Position numbers and translations under genes: made by a program. The notes beneath the pieces are model-generated. The model did not search any database and was not told the origin of the DNA. It was given only the letters and a program-made list of their open reading frames with translations. This document shows, piece after piece, positions 23,962 to 33,483 of a stretch of DNA of 64,000 nucleotides. The stretch is from assembly GCA_041905405.1 (NCBI GenBank), contig JAYRLC010000011.1, positions 1-64,000 of the forward strand, in the 5' to 3' direction. Position 1 is the first letter of the stretch; every line of letters starts with the position of its first letter. The stretch comes from RAM1 sp041905405. Lineage in GTDB: Bacteria > Pseudomonadota > Gammaproteobacteria > Burkholderiales > Burkholderiaceae_C.

Positions 23962-24441
23962 GTGGGCAAGAAAGACCTTGGCAAAGTGATCGGGGCCCCG
24001 GTGACATTTCAGATTCCGAGTCCGGCAGGCGGCGTGCAAATGGAAACCTACATCCCCTGGACCCTGGTCAAACGGGGCGTACGGCGCAAAGTGATCACGC
24101 CATTCGACACACCCATCGAGTTCATCGACGAGGCGACCCGGGAGCGCCGGCAACGTGAACTGGAGCAGCCCAGTCCGTTGCTGCGAGCCTTGGGTTTGGC
24201 CCATCACTGGCAACAGTTACTTGACGACGGTCGATTTGGCTCGCTGACCGAGATTGCTGCAGCTGAGGAAATGAACCTCAGCCAGGCCAGCAGGATTGCC
24301 AAACTGGCCTACCTGGATCCCAAGATCATCCACGCCAGCCTCCGGCCCGACAGCAAGATGGCTCTGGAGCACTTCATTCGCGGCGGTGGTTTACCAACGG
24401 AATGGACAGCACAGCATGCGAGGCTGGGGTCGTCGCAATAG
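23962..24441 (+). CDS. recombinase-associated HTH protein (second)
   Basis: The 159-residue protein begins at GTG 23962 with TAGGAGCGAGC upstream. Residues 85-115 hold a helix-turn-helix (LTEIAAAEEMNLSQASRIAK). The N-terminal 60 residues are beta-like (PVTFQIPSPAGGVQMETYIP). It is the last gene of the recombinase cassette, 8 bases after the previous stop. Likely DNA-binding; the family was not recognised by name. Confidence 0.68.
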   Translation: MGKKDLGKVIGAPVTFQIPSPAGGVQMETYIPWTLVKRGVRRKVITPFDTPIEFIDEATRERRQRELEQPSPLLRALGLAHHWQQLLDDGRFGSLTEIAAAEEMNLSQASRIAKLAYLDPKIIHASLRPDSKMALEHFIRGGGLPTEWTAQHARLGSSQ

Positions 24442-24506
24442 GGGGCTCACACTCGCCACATCGATGCCAACCTCTGCCTCGGGCCAGCACGAGGCTGATC
24501 CAGTCC

Positions 24507-24734
24507 TCACACACCATCGCTCGCATTGCTGTGGTCTGTGAAGGAGCGCTGTCGTGTGGATGCCTGCAAAGCCTGGGCCTCGAAGGCCAGGATGTCACTG
24601 TACCGGTATCGAACCTTGCCGCGGAGCTTCATAAAAACCGGTCCAATGCCCTCATAGCGCCAACGCTCCAGGGTTGATTCACTGACCTGCCAGCGCTGGG
24701 CCAGTTCGTTTTGGGAGATGCATCGTCCGTCCAT
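24507..24734 (-). CDS. AlpA/excisionase-like HTH protein (second copy)
   Basis: The 75-residue protein has SQNELAQRWQVSESTLERWR at residues 7-26 and FMKLRGKVRYRYSDILAFE at 34-52. It resembles the gene at 16449-16661 closely in both helices and wing. ATG 24734 was chosen because GGAAGGA lies 7 bases upstream; the frame extends to 24797 without a ribosome site. It converges on the recombinase cassette with 65 bases between stops. Small HTH proteins of this kind often steer excision or transcription of the element. Confidence 0.8.
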   Translation of the reverse strand: MDGRCISQNELAQRWQVSESTLERWRYEGIGPVFMKLRGKVRYRYSDILAFEAQALQASTRQRSFTDHSNASDGV

Positions 24735-24865
24735 TTTGGTGTCCTTCCGCAGGTGTTGCCAGGTCTCCATGAACGCGCTGTTTGCCGTAAAAGCCAAGCA
24801 TGGCTCGCACGATAGTCACCAATTTTTTCTTCGTAAACGCATCGGCTGCCTCCGCCGAGCAAACT

Positions 24866-25117
24866 CTAGTCGTAACCCATCTTCAACTCTTGCGCCTGCG
24901 CCGCAAGTTCATCAAGTGCCTGCAGGCGTCGAGGATCAACGCGTTGCCTTTGTTCGTAAACTTGGGCTCGCTGTTGCAGTGCCAAAAGTTGCCCGTCTCG
25001 AGTTTCATCCGTAACTGCTGCAGACAACGTACGAATCGTCTCCAGTACATGCTTGTACTCGGCGTCCGACCGAATTGGCATGACATCCTCGGTGCGATAA
25101 ACCTTAGCAGTACTCAT
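24866..25117 (-). CDS. HigA-like N-terminal domain protein without HTH
   Basis: This is an 83-residue protein. The stretch MPIRSDAEYKHVLETIRTLS followed by DETRDGQLLALQQRAQVYEQ looks like the N-terminal helical part of HigA-type antitoxins (IRTEADY...ALL..YE). The expected XRE helix-turn-helix is absent: the protein ends with ALDELAAQAQELKMGYD. It is preceded on the same strand by a 229-residue unknown gene with a 22-base gap. It could be a shortened antitoxin, or a protein-binding partner of that gene. Confidence 0.6.
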   Translation of the reverse strand: MSTAKVYRTEDVMPIRSDAEYKHVLETIRTLSAAVTDETRDGQLLALQQRAQVYEQRQRVDPRRLQALDELAAQAQELKMGYD

Positions 25118-25139
25118 AGTTCAAGGATGTCGTGCGTGT

Positions 25140-25829
25140 TCAAGACAACGGCTTCGGCCACTCGCCCGGATCGGCCATGGCGTTCGACTCTATGTGCCAG
25201 TTTTCCATCTCGTCATAACTGTATGAAATAGGGCTCGGATTGGCATAGGCCGCCTCGACGGCAAGAAACCGTAGGATAAACGCGTTGACAGCCTCGATGG
25301 TCAGGTAAGGTACATCGAGCGTGACATGCAGTCCGATGCCAAATCGGTAGCCATGATGCAGCGTCCAGCCTTCGTGGACTTTGATCGCACCGTCATTGGC
25401 GATGCGCGGAATTTGTCGCTCAACCCACTCCCTCCGAGTTAAACCATCCAAAGCATCAAAGCGTTTTTCCTCCGGGAGCGTCATCGCCCACAAGCCGGAG
25501 CTCGGATCCTTGACGGCATGGTCAAACAGACGGTGATCACCAGCGGAAACCAGCGCATACGATTGCTCATAGGCCAGCTCCCGCACTTGTTCCTTGTAGG
25601 CATTGCGCGTGGTATCGATCACGCAGTTGTAAAACACCGGCGGTTTGTTGCCGAGGAAGAAGCAGTCGACCCACCCGTTCTCTCCGTGCAGATAGTCTTG
25701 GGTGGAGAAGAGGCCGCCGAGAATCCCAGCATGGCGGCGAATATTGTTTTTGACGGAAATAAACGCCGCCTTGCGACGAACTCGAGACTGGGCGCCAAAT
25801 GGAATTCGTCGGGAGTGCTGGTGTTGCAT
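25140..25829 (-). CDS. unrecognised protein paired with HigA-like gene
   Basis: The 229-residue frame (start uncertain, no clear ribosome site before ATG 25829) has a protein-like composition throughout. Notable segments are VDCFFLGNKPPVFYNCVIDTT (residues 54-74) and the aromatic-rich YRFGIGLHVTLDVPYLTIEAV (about 161-181). I see no signal peptide or known catalytic motif. It precedes the HigA-like gene on the same strand. A toxin role would fit the context but nothing in the sequence proves it. Confidence 0.5.
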   Translation of the reverse strand: MQHQHSRRIPFGAQSRVRRKAAFISVKNNIRRHAGILGGLFSTQDYLHGENGWVDCFFLGNKPPVFYNCVIDTTRNAYKEQVRELAYEQSYALVSAGDHRLFDHAVKDPSSGLWAMTLPEEKRFDALDGLTRREWVERQIPRIANDGAIKVHEGWTLHHGYRFGIGLHVTLDVPYLTIEAVNAFILRFLAVEAAYANPSPISYSYDEMENWHIESNAMADPGEWPKPLS

Positions 25830-25866
25830 TGCTGTCAGTTGGTTTGGGCTGGATTGACCACCTCTA

Positions 25867-26274
25867 TCACGCGGTGTTCACCCAGTTCTCAAGTTCGAGC
25901 GCTGGCACACGTTCGAACTCCGCGACGTTGTTGGTGACCAGCACCAAGCCTTCGCTGCGGGCATGCCCCGCAATGTGCAGGTCATTCACCCCGATGGGTT
26001 GGCCGAGCTTTTCAAGGGCCGCGCGGATGGCGCCGTAGTGCTGGGCGGCCTTGGCACCGTAGGGCAGCACCTCCAGGCGGCTGCAAAAGTCCTCGATGGC
26101 CGCCAGGTTCTCACTGACGCGTTGGCTTTTCTCGGCGCCGTGCATCAATTCGGCCAGGGTGATCGATGAAATGGCCATGCGACTGGCGTTGGCATTGAAC
26201 GTGGAAAGCACCGCTAGCGGGCGGCGCTTCAACACGTAGATGACGATGTTGGTGTCGAGCAGGTAGCGCAACAT
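25867..26274 (-). CDS. vapC: VapC PIN-domain toxin (type II)
   Basis: The 135-residue ribonuclease has PIN-domain acids Asp7 (LLDTNI), Glu near residue 42 (TLAELMHG) and Asp near residue 97 (GVNDLHIAGHA). The motif set is that of VapC enzymes that cut initiator tRNA. The ATG at 26274 overlaps the antitoxin stop (ATGA), the normal vapBC layout. It lies between phage-type genes and ssrA and may be an addiction module of the element. Confidence 0.93.
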   Translation of the reverse strand: MLRYLLDTNIVIYVLKRRPLAVLSTFNANASRMAISSITLAELMHGAEKSQRVSENLAAIEDFCSRLEVLPYGAKAAQHYGAIRAALEKLGQPIGVNDLHIAGHARSEGLVLVTNNVAEFERVPALELENWVNTA

Positions 26275-26507
26275 CAAAGGGCTTCCCGCTCCGGCTGATG
26301 CTGAGAGGCACGTTCGGGCAAAAAGTCATCACTCACACGCGGGCCGTCCAGAAAGAAGCTGTCCCAGGATTGACCTAGAGGCGCGATGATGCGCTCGTGC
26401 CCTTTGACGCGGATCTCGACTTTGTGGACGCCCTCGGGCAAACGGACGTCCACCGGCAGCCGGACGGCTTGGGTGCGGTTGTTGACGAAGACGGTACCGA
26501 TGGACAT
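26274..26507 (-). CDS. vapB: VapB antitoxin (AbrB/SpoVT type)
   Basis: The 77-residue protein opens MSIGTVFVNNRTQAVRLPVD, the swapped-hairpin DNA-binding domain of VapB. The C-terminal SWDSFFLDGPRVSDDF is the toxin-binding part. It should repress its own promoter alone or with VapC. A palindromic AT-rich site lies upstream at 26530-26548. Confidence 0.92.
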   Translation of the reverse strand: MSIGTVFVNNRTQAVRLPVDVRLPEGVHKVEIRVKGHERIIAPLGQSWDSFFLDGPRVSDDFLPERASQHQPEREAL

Positions 26508-26529
26508 GCTGGACCCCCTTGCACATTAA

Positions 26530-26548
26530 TATATGGCGATTGTATATA
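26530..26548 (-). promoter_or_regulatory. probable vapBC operator
   Basis: TATAT (26530-26534) and ATATA (26544-26548) form an inverted repeat with a 9-base spacer about 25 bases before the vapB ATG. AT-rich inverted repeats in this place are typical VapBC binding sites. Confidence 0.5.
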
Positions 26549-26859
26549 GCATTGCCTGTGGAGTCAAGTTGACGGTTGACGGCGCCCAGATCCCTGTGGC
26601 CATGCGCAGGACACTTGTGCGAAATCGGTGTCTGGCAGCCGCGATTTCATTGCTCAGATCTGTGACGGGTAGAGCTTTGCTTTCGCAACCTGACCACTGC
26701 GACCCCTTGATTTTGCGAGGCCGTATGCATTGAACGCTCAAGAGCCCGGCAGAGAATAGAGACAGAAAACCGGGTCCTTGGGGCGGGAAACTGGGTTTTC
26801 GACGCAAGGCCGCTCAAGAGGAAAATGCGCCAAACCCCGCCAGTACAGGGGGAGCGGGC
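26549..26859. other. 311-base interval without a recognised gene, possible element boundary
   Basis: No convincing reading frame is present. The interval holds the word CGCTCAAGAG twice (26735-26744 and 26811-26820) and an inverted repeat GAAAACC ... GGTTTTC around 26765-26800. The boundary between element and chromosome may lie here, but no attachment core could be confirmed. Confidence 0.35.
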
Positions 26860-26891
26860 AAAAAAAATCCCGACTGATAAGAGTCGAGATT
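26860..26891 (-). terminator. intrinsic terminator of ssrA
   Basis: On the minus strand a 10-base stem (26882-26891 with 26866-26875, one G-U pair) and a 6-base loop are followed by eight T. It starts 8 bases after the tmRNA 3' end. Confidence 0.85.
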
Positions 26892-26898
26892 TTGCATA

Positions 26899-27275
26899 TG
26901 GTGGAGCTGGGGGGAATTGAACCCCCGTCCGCAAGCCTTCTTCGCGCAGTTCTACATGTGTAGTCGTCTGATTTGGATCTCGCTCGGTGGGCCGCGCAGC
27001 GACACGCTGCCCACCTCGCCAGCAACCTTGGATCTCATCCCATGCCAAGCTGCCCGGCACAGGACCAGCCGATGAAAATTACCCCACAGCCTGGACCGCT
27101 TGCGCGACCCTTGCCCAGCCCATCGGCCTGCTGTTGTGAGGCTCACCGGTTATTAAGCGGCGAGTGCGAAACGTTCGTCGTTTGCAGTTAGTTTGTTTGA
27201 ATCTGTTTTACGAGCGCATTCAGCTCGACATGCCCTGCTGCGTGTCCGAACCCACGTCGAAACCAGTGCAGCCCC
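26899..27275 (-). ncRNA. ssrA: tmRNA (ssrA)
   Basis: This RNA of about 377 nt rescues stalled ribosomes. The 3' end, read on the minus strand, holds the T-arm GGGGGTTCAATTCCCCC and the acceptor strand ending in an encoded CCA (26899-26901). The 5' end GGGGCTG (27275 downwards) pairs with it, giving the tRNA-like domain. The tag reading frame is at 27156-27185 and encodes ANDERFALAA, followed by two UAA stops (27153-27155, 27150-27152). The 3' half of ssrA is a frequent integration site for phages and islands, and here the phage-like region lies on exactly that side. Confidence 0.95.
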
Positions 27276-27285
27276 AGGAAATCGT

Positions 27286-27312
27286 ATTTTAGGCCCGCCG
27301 GGCCGTTTGCAA
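27286..27312 (-). promoter_or_regulatory. possible ssrA promoter overlapping the end of gph
   Basis: On the minus strand TAAAAT (27286-27291), which includes the gph stop codon, and TTGCAA (27307-27312) are 15 bases apart. A 13-base GGCCCGCCGGGCC palindrome fills most of the gap. The spacing is short, so the call is tentative. The tmRNA 5' end is 10 bases downstream. Confidence 0.4.
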
Positions 27313-27963
27313 GAGCGCCAGCAATTCAAGCGGTGAGCCAATGTGAGCCTGCGCGCCCCATTGCAGCGTGTCCGCGTTGCTCCCCAGGTAGCCGTAAGCC
27401 GCGGCCACCGTCCCCATGCCTGCCGCCAGACCCGCCTTCACGTCGCGCTCGTCGTCGCCCACATAGATGCAGCGCGCCGGCAGTACCCCCAACTGGCGGG
27501 CAGCTTCCAGAAGCGGCGCCGGATGGGGCTTTGCGTGCGGCGTGCTGTCACCGCCCACCACTGCACGCGCCGTGGCAAACAGCGGCATGTCGCGTGTCAG
27601 CGGCGCGGTGAAGCGCATGGACTTGTTGGTCACCACACCCCAGGCAAGTCCGCGCTGCACGAGCTGCCCGACGAGTTCCGCCACGCCGTCGAACACATAG
27701 GTCAACTCCGTCATGCGGCGTTCGTAGTTCACAAAAAACTCTTCGCGCATGGCCTCATAGTCCGGATGGTCGGGCTGCATACCGAACGCCACGCCCAGCA
27801 TGCCCCGCGCGCCCGCGCCCGCCATGGGCCGGTACTTGTCTGCGGGCAACGATGCCAGCCCACGGTCCGTACGCATCTTGTCCGCCGCCGCGCCCAAATC
27901 GGGCGCGCTGTCGATCAGCGTGCCGTCCAGGTCGAACAGCACGGCTTCAATGTTCTGGAACAT
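27289..27963 (-). CDS. gph: HAD-superfamily phosphatase (Gph/MupP type)
   Basis: The 224-residue protein has HAD motif I FDLDGTLID (residues 10-18), motif II VVTNK and motif IV VGDDERD. It is a Mg-dependent phosphatase, usually annotated phosphoglycolate phosphatase. In pseudomonads the gene next to ubiG is MupP, which dephosphorylates MurNAc-6-phosphate in peptidoglycan recycling; the same neighbourhood here makes that substrate equally possible. The start overlaps the ubiG stop (ATGA). The stop is only 14 bases from ssrA. Confidence 0.85.
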   Translation of the reverse strand: MFQNIEAVLFDLDGTLIDSAPDLGAAADKMRTDRGLASLPADKYRPMAGAGARGMLGVAFGMQPDHPDYEAMREEFFVNYERRMTELTYVFDGVAELVGQLVQRGLAWGVVTNKSMRFTAPLTRDMPLFATARAVVGGDSTPHAKPHPAPLLEAARQLGVLPARCIYVGDDERDVKAGLAAGMGTVAAAYGYLGSNADTLQWGAQAHIGSPLELLALLQTARRA

Positions 27964-28670
27964 CAGTGCTTCCGTGTGGCAATGAGGTAGTTCACGCTGG
28001 TGTCGGCCGACAGGCGGTAGCGGCGCGTCAGGGGGTTGTACTCCATGCCGCGGGTGGCCTGAATGTCCAGGCCCGCCTGCCGACCGTACCCGGCCAGTTC
28101 ACTGGGCCGGATCAGCCTGGCATATTCGTGCGTACCGCGCGGCACCAGATTGAGAACGTATTCGGCGCCGAGGATGGCAAACATGAAAGCCTTGGCGTTG
28201 CGGTTGATCGTGGAAAAAAACACCCAGCCACCTGGCTTGGCCAGGGTCGCGCACGCCCGCGCCACGGATGCCGGATCGGGTACATGCTCAAGCATCTCCA
28301 TGCAGGTCACGACGTCGAACCTGCCCGGGGCTTCGGCCGCCAGCGCTTCGGCGCTGATTTCGCGGTACTGGACGCGGGGGGTCTGTGCCTCCAGCGCATG
28401 CAGCTGGGCAACTTTCAGGGCTTTGCCTGCCAGATCGATGCCCGTCACGCTCGCTCCTTTGCGGGCCATGGCATCGGCCAGAATGCCGCCGCCACAGCCC
28501 ACATCCAGAACCTCTTTGCCGGCCAGCGGCGCCAAGCCATTGATCCATTCCAGCCTCAGCGGATTGATCTGGTGGAGGGGCTTGAACTCGCTGTCGGGGT
28601 CCCACCACCGATGGGCCAGCTCGGAAAATTTGGCCAGCTCGGCAGGGTCTGCATTCACGGATTGGCTCAT
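27963..28670 (-). CDS. ubiG: UbiG O-methyltransferase (ubiquinone biosynthesis)
   Basis: The 235-residue SAM-dependent enzyme performs both O-methylation steps of ubiquinone synthesis. It shows FSELAHRWWDPDSEFKPLH at residues 15-33 and the SAM site VLDVGCGGGILA near 54-65. EMLEHVPDP is near 124-132. Length and motifs match UbiG well. It is coupled to the following phosphatase gene. A short 93-base gap with a terminator separates it from the ompA-like gene. Confidence 0.95.
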   Translation of the reverse strand: MSQSVNADPAELAKFSELAHRWWDPDSEFKPLHQINPLRLEWINGLAPLAGKEVLDVGCGGGILADAMARKGASVTGIDLAGKALKVAQLHALEAQTPRVQYREISAEALAAEAPGRFDVVTCMEMLEHVPDPASVARACATLAKPGGWVFFSTINRNAKAFMFAILGAEYVLNLVPRGTHEYARLIRPSELAGYGRQAGLDIQATRGMEYNPLTRRYRLSADTSVNYLIATRKH

Positions 28671-28715
28671 GGCTCTATTGTGCGCGGCCGCAACGGCTGA
28701 AATGGCGCGCCCATG

Positions 28716-28740
28716 AAAAAAGCCCCGTTGCCGGGGCTTT
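28716..28740 (-). terminator. intrinsic terminator of the ompA-like gene
   Basis: A 9-base perfect stem (AAAGCCCCG with CGGGGCTTT) and 4-base loop are followed by T residues on the minus strand, 24 bases after the ompA-like stop. Confidence 0.85.
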
Positions 28741-28763
28741 CTTCGGGAGCAATCGCCAGGCGA

Positions 28764-29432
28764 TTACTTGTTGGCGCGGGTGCCGACCACTTCGATTTCC
28801 ACGCGGCGGTTCTTGGCGCGGCCTTCGGCGGTCTTGTTGTCGGCCACGGGCTGCTTCTCGCCCTTGCCTTCGGTGTACACGCGGTTCTTCTCGATGCCCT
28901 TGGACACGAGGTAAGCCTTGACGGACTCGGCGCGTGCCACGGACAGCTTCTGGTTGTAGGCATCAGAGCCAACGGAGTCGGTGTGACCCACGGCGATGAT
29001 GACTTCCAGGTTGATGTCCTTGACCTTGCTGGTCAGGTCGTCGAGCTTGGCCTTGCCTTCGGGCTTGAGGACCGACTTGTCGAAGTCGAAGAAGGCGTCG
29101 GCAGCGTAGGTCACCTTGGTGGCGGCGGGCGGCTGGGGAGCAGGAGCCGGACGGGGTGCGGCAGCAGGAGCCGGCGCCGGGGCAGCTGCCGGAGCCGGTG
29201 CCGGAGCAGCGGCCGGAGCCGGTGCCGGAGCGGCGGGGCGGATCGCGCCATCGCAACCGGCGGCGGCCGTGGCAGGCGTCCAGTTGGCGTTGCGCCAGCA
29301 CAGTTCGTTCGTACCGTTCTTCCAAACGAGTTCGGAAGTGCCATTGCGCCAGTTGTCGATCGTCTGGGCGCCAGCGGCGGTTGCGAGCGCAGCGGAGGCA
29401 AACAACATCGCCACTTTGTTCAGTTTCTTCAT
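28764..29432 (-). CDS. OmpA-family outer-membrane protein with Pro/Ala linker
   Basis: The 222-residue protein has a signal peptide (about residues 1-22, ending AGAQ). A short N-terminal region with two NGT-W repeats (WRNGTSELVWKNGTNELCWRN) follows. Next is a Pro-Ala linker (about 66-103) and a C-terminal OmpA peptidoglycan-binding domain (FFDFDKSVL; VGHTDSVGSDAYN; RAKNRRVEIEV). It lacks the eight-stranded barrel of classic OmpA, so it is a periplasmic or outer-membrane anchor of the type common in Comamonadaceae. AGAGGAG precedes the ATG. Confidence 0.9.
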   Translation of the reverse strand: MKKLNKVAMLFASAALATAAGAQTIDNWRNGTSELVWKNGTNELCWRNANWTPATAAAGCDGAIRPAAPAPAPAAAPAPAPAAAPAPAPAAAPRPAPAPQPPAATKVTYAADAFFDFDKSVLKPEGKAKLDDLTSKVKDINLEVIIAVGHTDSVGSDAYNQKLSVARAESVKAYLVSKGIEKNRVYTEGKGEKQPVADNKTAEGRAKNRRVEIEVVGTRANK

Positions 29433-29659
29433 GGTTCTCCTCTTGGGGAAAAAGCCGCAGCCGCGCTGCGTTGTTGGACGATTAAGGTGACCACCACCAA
29501 AAACGTTGAAGCAATTGTGCCATACGTCCCTTGGGCCGCAACGGTTATTGGCTAAGGCCTACGTAGGACAAAACCGCTTCGCGGTCTTCTGTTGCGGGAT
29601 CGCGACAAGCGCTTGGCCCTAAAATTGCCTGCTCATCCGGCCGCAATCCCTCCCCTCTC

Positions 29660-32293
<2,634 letters not shown>

Positions 32294-32308
32294 TCGCCGC
32301 ATCTCCCG

Positions 32309-32346
32309 CGCCCGGCCGGTAACCAGGCGGCCGGGCGAAGCTTTTT
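32309..32346 (+). terminator. intrinsic terminator after gyrA
   Basis: A perfect 10-base stem (CGCCCGGCCG at 32309-32318 with CGGCCGGGCG at 32328-32337) has a 9-base loop. It is followed by AAGCTTTTTT. Confidence 0.85.
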
Positions 32347-32375
32347 TGTTGTGTCTGTCTGGGTGAACTGACTCC

Positions 32376-33470
32376 ATGGAACGTCCCTACAATTTTTCGG
32401 CCGGCCCCGCCGCCATCCCCCCCGAGGTGCTGCAGCAGGCCGCCGATGAAATGCTGGACTGGCACGGCAGCGGTATGAGCGTGATGGAGATGAGCCACCG
32501 CGGCAAAGAGTTCATCAGCATCTACGAGCAGGCCGAAGCGTCACTTCGCCAGCTCCTCTCGGTGCCGGACAACTACCGCATCCTGTTCATGCAGGGCGGC
32601 GGCCTGGGCGAGAACGCCATCGTGCCGATGAACCTGTCGCGCGCCGCTGCCATCGACGTCGTGGTGACCGGCAGCTGGAGCCAGAAGTCGCGCAAGGAAG
32701 CCGCCAAGTACTGCAGCCAGGTCAACACCGCCGCCAGCAACGAAGCCGACCACCACACCACCCTGCCCGATCCGGCCACCTGGCAACTGGGCATTGGCAG
32801 CAGCTACGTCCATGTCTGCACCAACGAAACCATCCATGGCGTGGAGTTCCACACCCTGCCCGACCTGAAGGCGCTGGGCAGCGACGCGCCGCTGGTGATC
32901 GATTTCTCATCGCATGTGGCCTCCCGTCCGGTGGACTGGTCGCGCGTCGGCGTCGCTTTTGGCGGTGCCCAGAAAAATCTCGGCCCCGCCGGCCTGACGC
33001 TGGTGGTGGTGCGCGAAGACCTGCTGGGCCATGCCCTGCCGATCTGTCCCAGCGCGTTTGATTACAAGATCGTGGCCGACAACCAGTCCATGTACAACAC
33101 GCCCCCCACCTGGGGCATCTACATCGCAGGGTTGACGTTCCAGTGGCTGCTGCGCCAGGGCGGCGTTGCCGAGATGGAGCGCCGCAACATCGAGAAGGCA
33201 CAACTGCTGTACGGCTACATCGACGGCTCACAGTTCTACGTGAACAAGGTCGCAGCTGACTGCCGCTCGCGCATGAACGTACCATTCTTCCTGCGCGACG
33301 AATCACGCAACGACGCGTTCCTGGCAGGTGCCCGCGAACGCGGCCTGCTGCAGCTCAAGGGCCACAAGTCGGTGGGCGGCATGCGCGCCAGCATCTACAA
33401 CGCCATGCCCCTGGCCGGCGTGCAGGCGCTGGTGGGCTACATGAGAGAATTTGAACAAAAGCAAGCCTGA
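32376..33470 (+). CDS. serC: phosphoserine aminotransferase
   Basis: The 364-residue pyridoxal-phosphate enzyme of serine and vitamin B6 synthesis converts 3-phosphohydroxypyruvate with glutamate to phosphoserine. The PLP lysine is Lys200 in GGAQKNLGPAG. The N-terminus (YNFSAGPAAIPPEVL) is typical. It heads the serC-pheA-tyrA-aroA/cmk-rpsA chain on the plus strand. The gap to pheA is 13 bases from ATG 33484, or the genes overlap if the upstream TTG is used. Confidence 0.96.
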   Translation: MERPYNFSAGPAAIPPEVLQQAADEMLDWHGSGMSVMEMSHRGKEFISIYEQAEASLRQLLSVPDNYRILFMQGGGLGENAIVPMNLSRAAAIDVVVTGSWSQKSRKEAAKYCSQVNTAASNEADHHTTLPDPATWQLGIGSSYVHVCTNETIHGVEFHTLPDLKALGSDAPLVIDFSSHVASRPVDWSRVGVAFGGAQKNLGPAGLTLVVVREDLLGHALPICPSAFDYKIVADNQSMYNTPPTWGIYIAGLTFQWLLRQGGVAEMERRNIEKAQLLYGYIDGSQFYVNKVAADCRSRMNVPFFLRDESRNDAFLAGARERGLLQLKGHKSVGGMRASIYNAMPLAGVQALVGYMREFEQKQA

Positions 33471-33483
33471 GACATTCCCCGAC

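Noticed and set aside
1..26500. CRISPR array or cas genes
   Set aside because: No regularly spaced repeats of 25-40 bases were seen; the Cas4-like nuclease belongs to a phage recombination operon.
26899..27275. Ordinary tRNA gene at the CCA end
   Set aside because: The T-arm and acceptor end belong to tmRNA; the 5' partner strand is about 370 bases away and a tag frame lies between.
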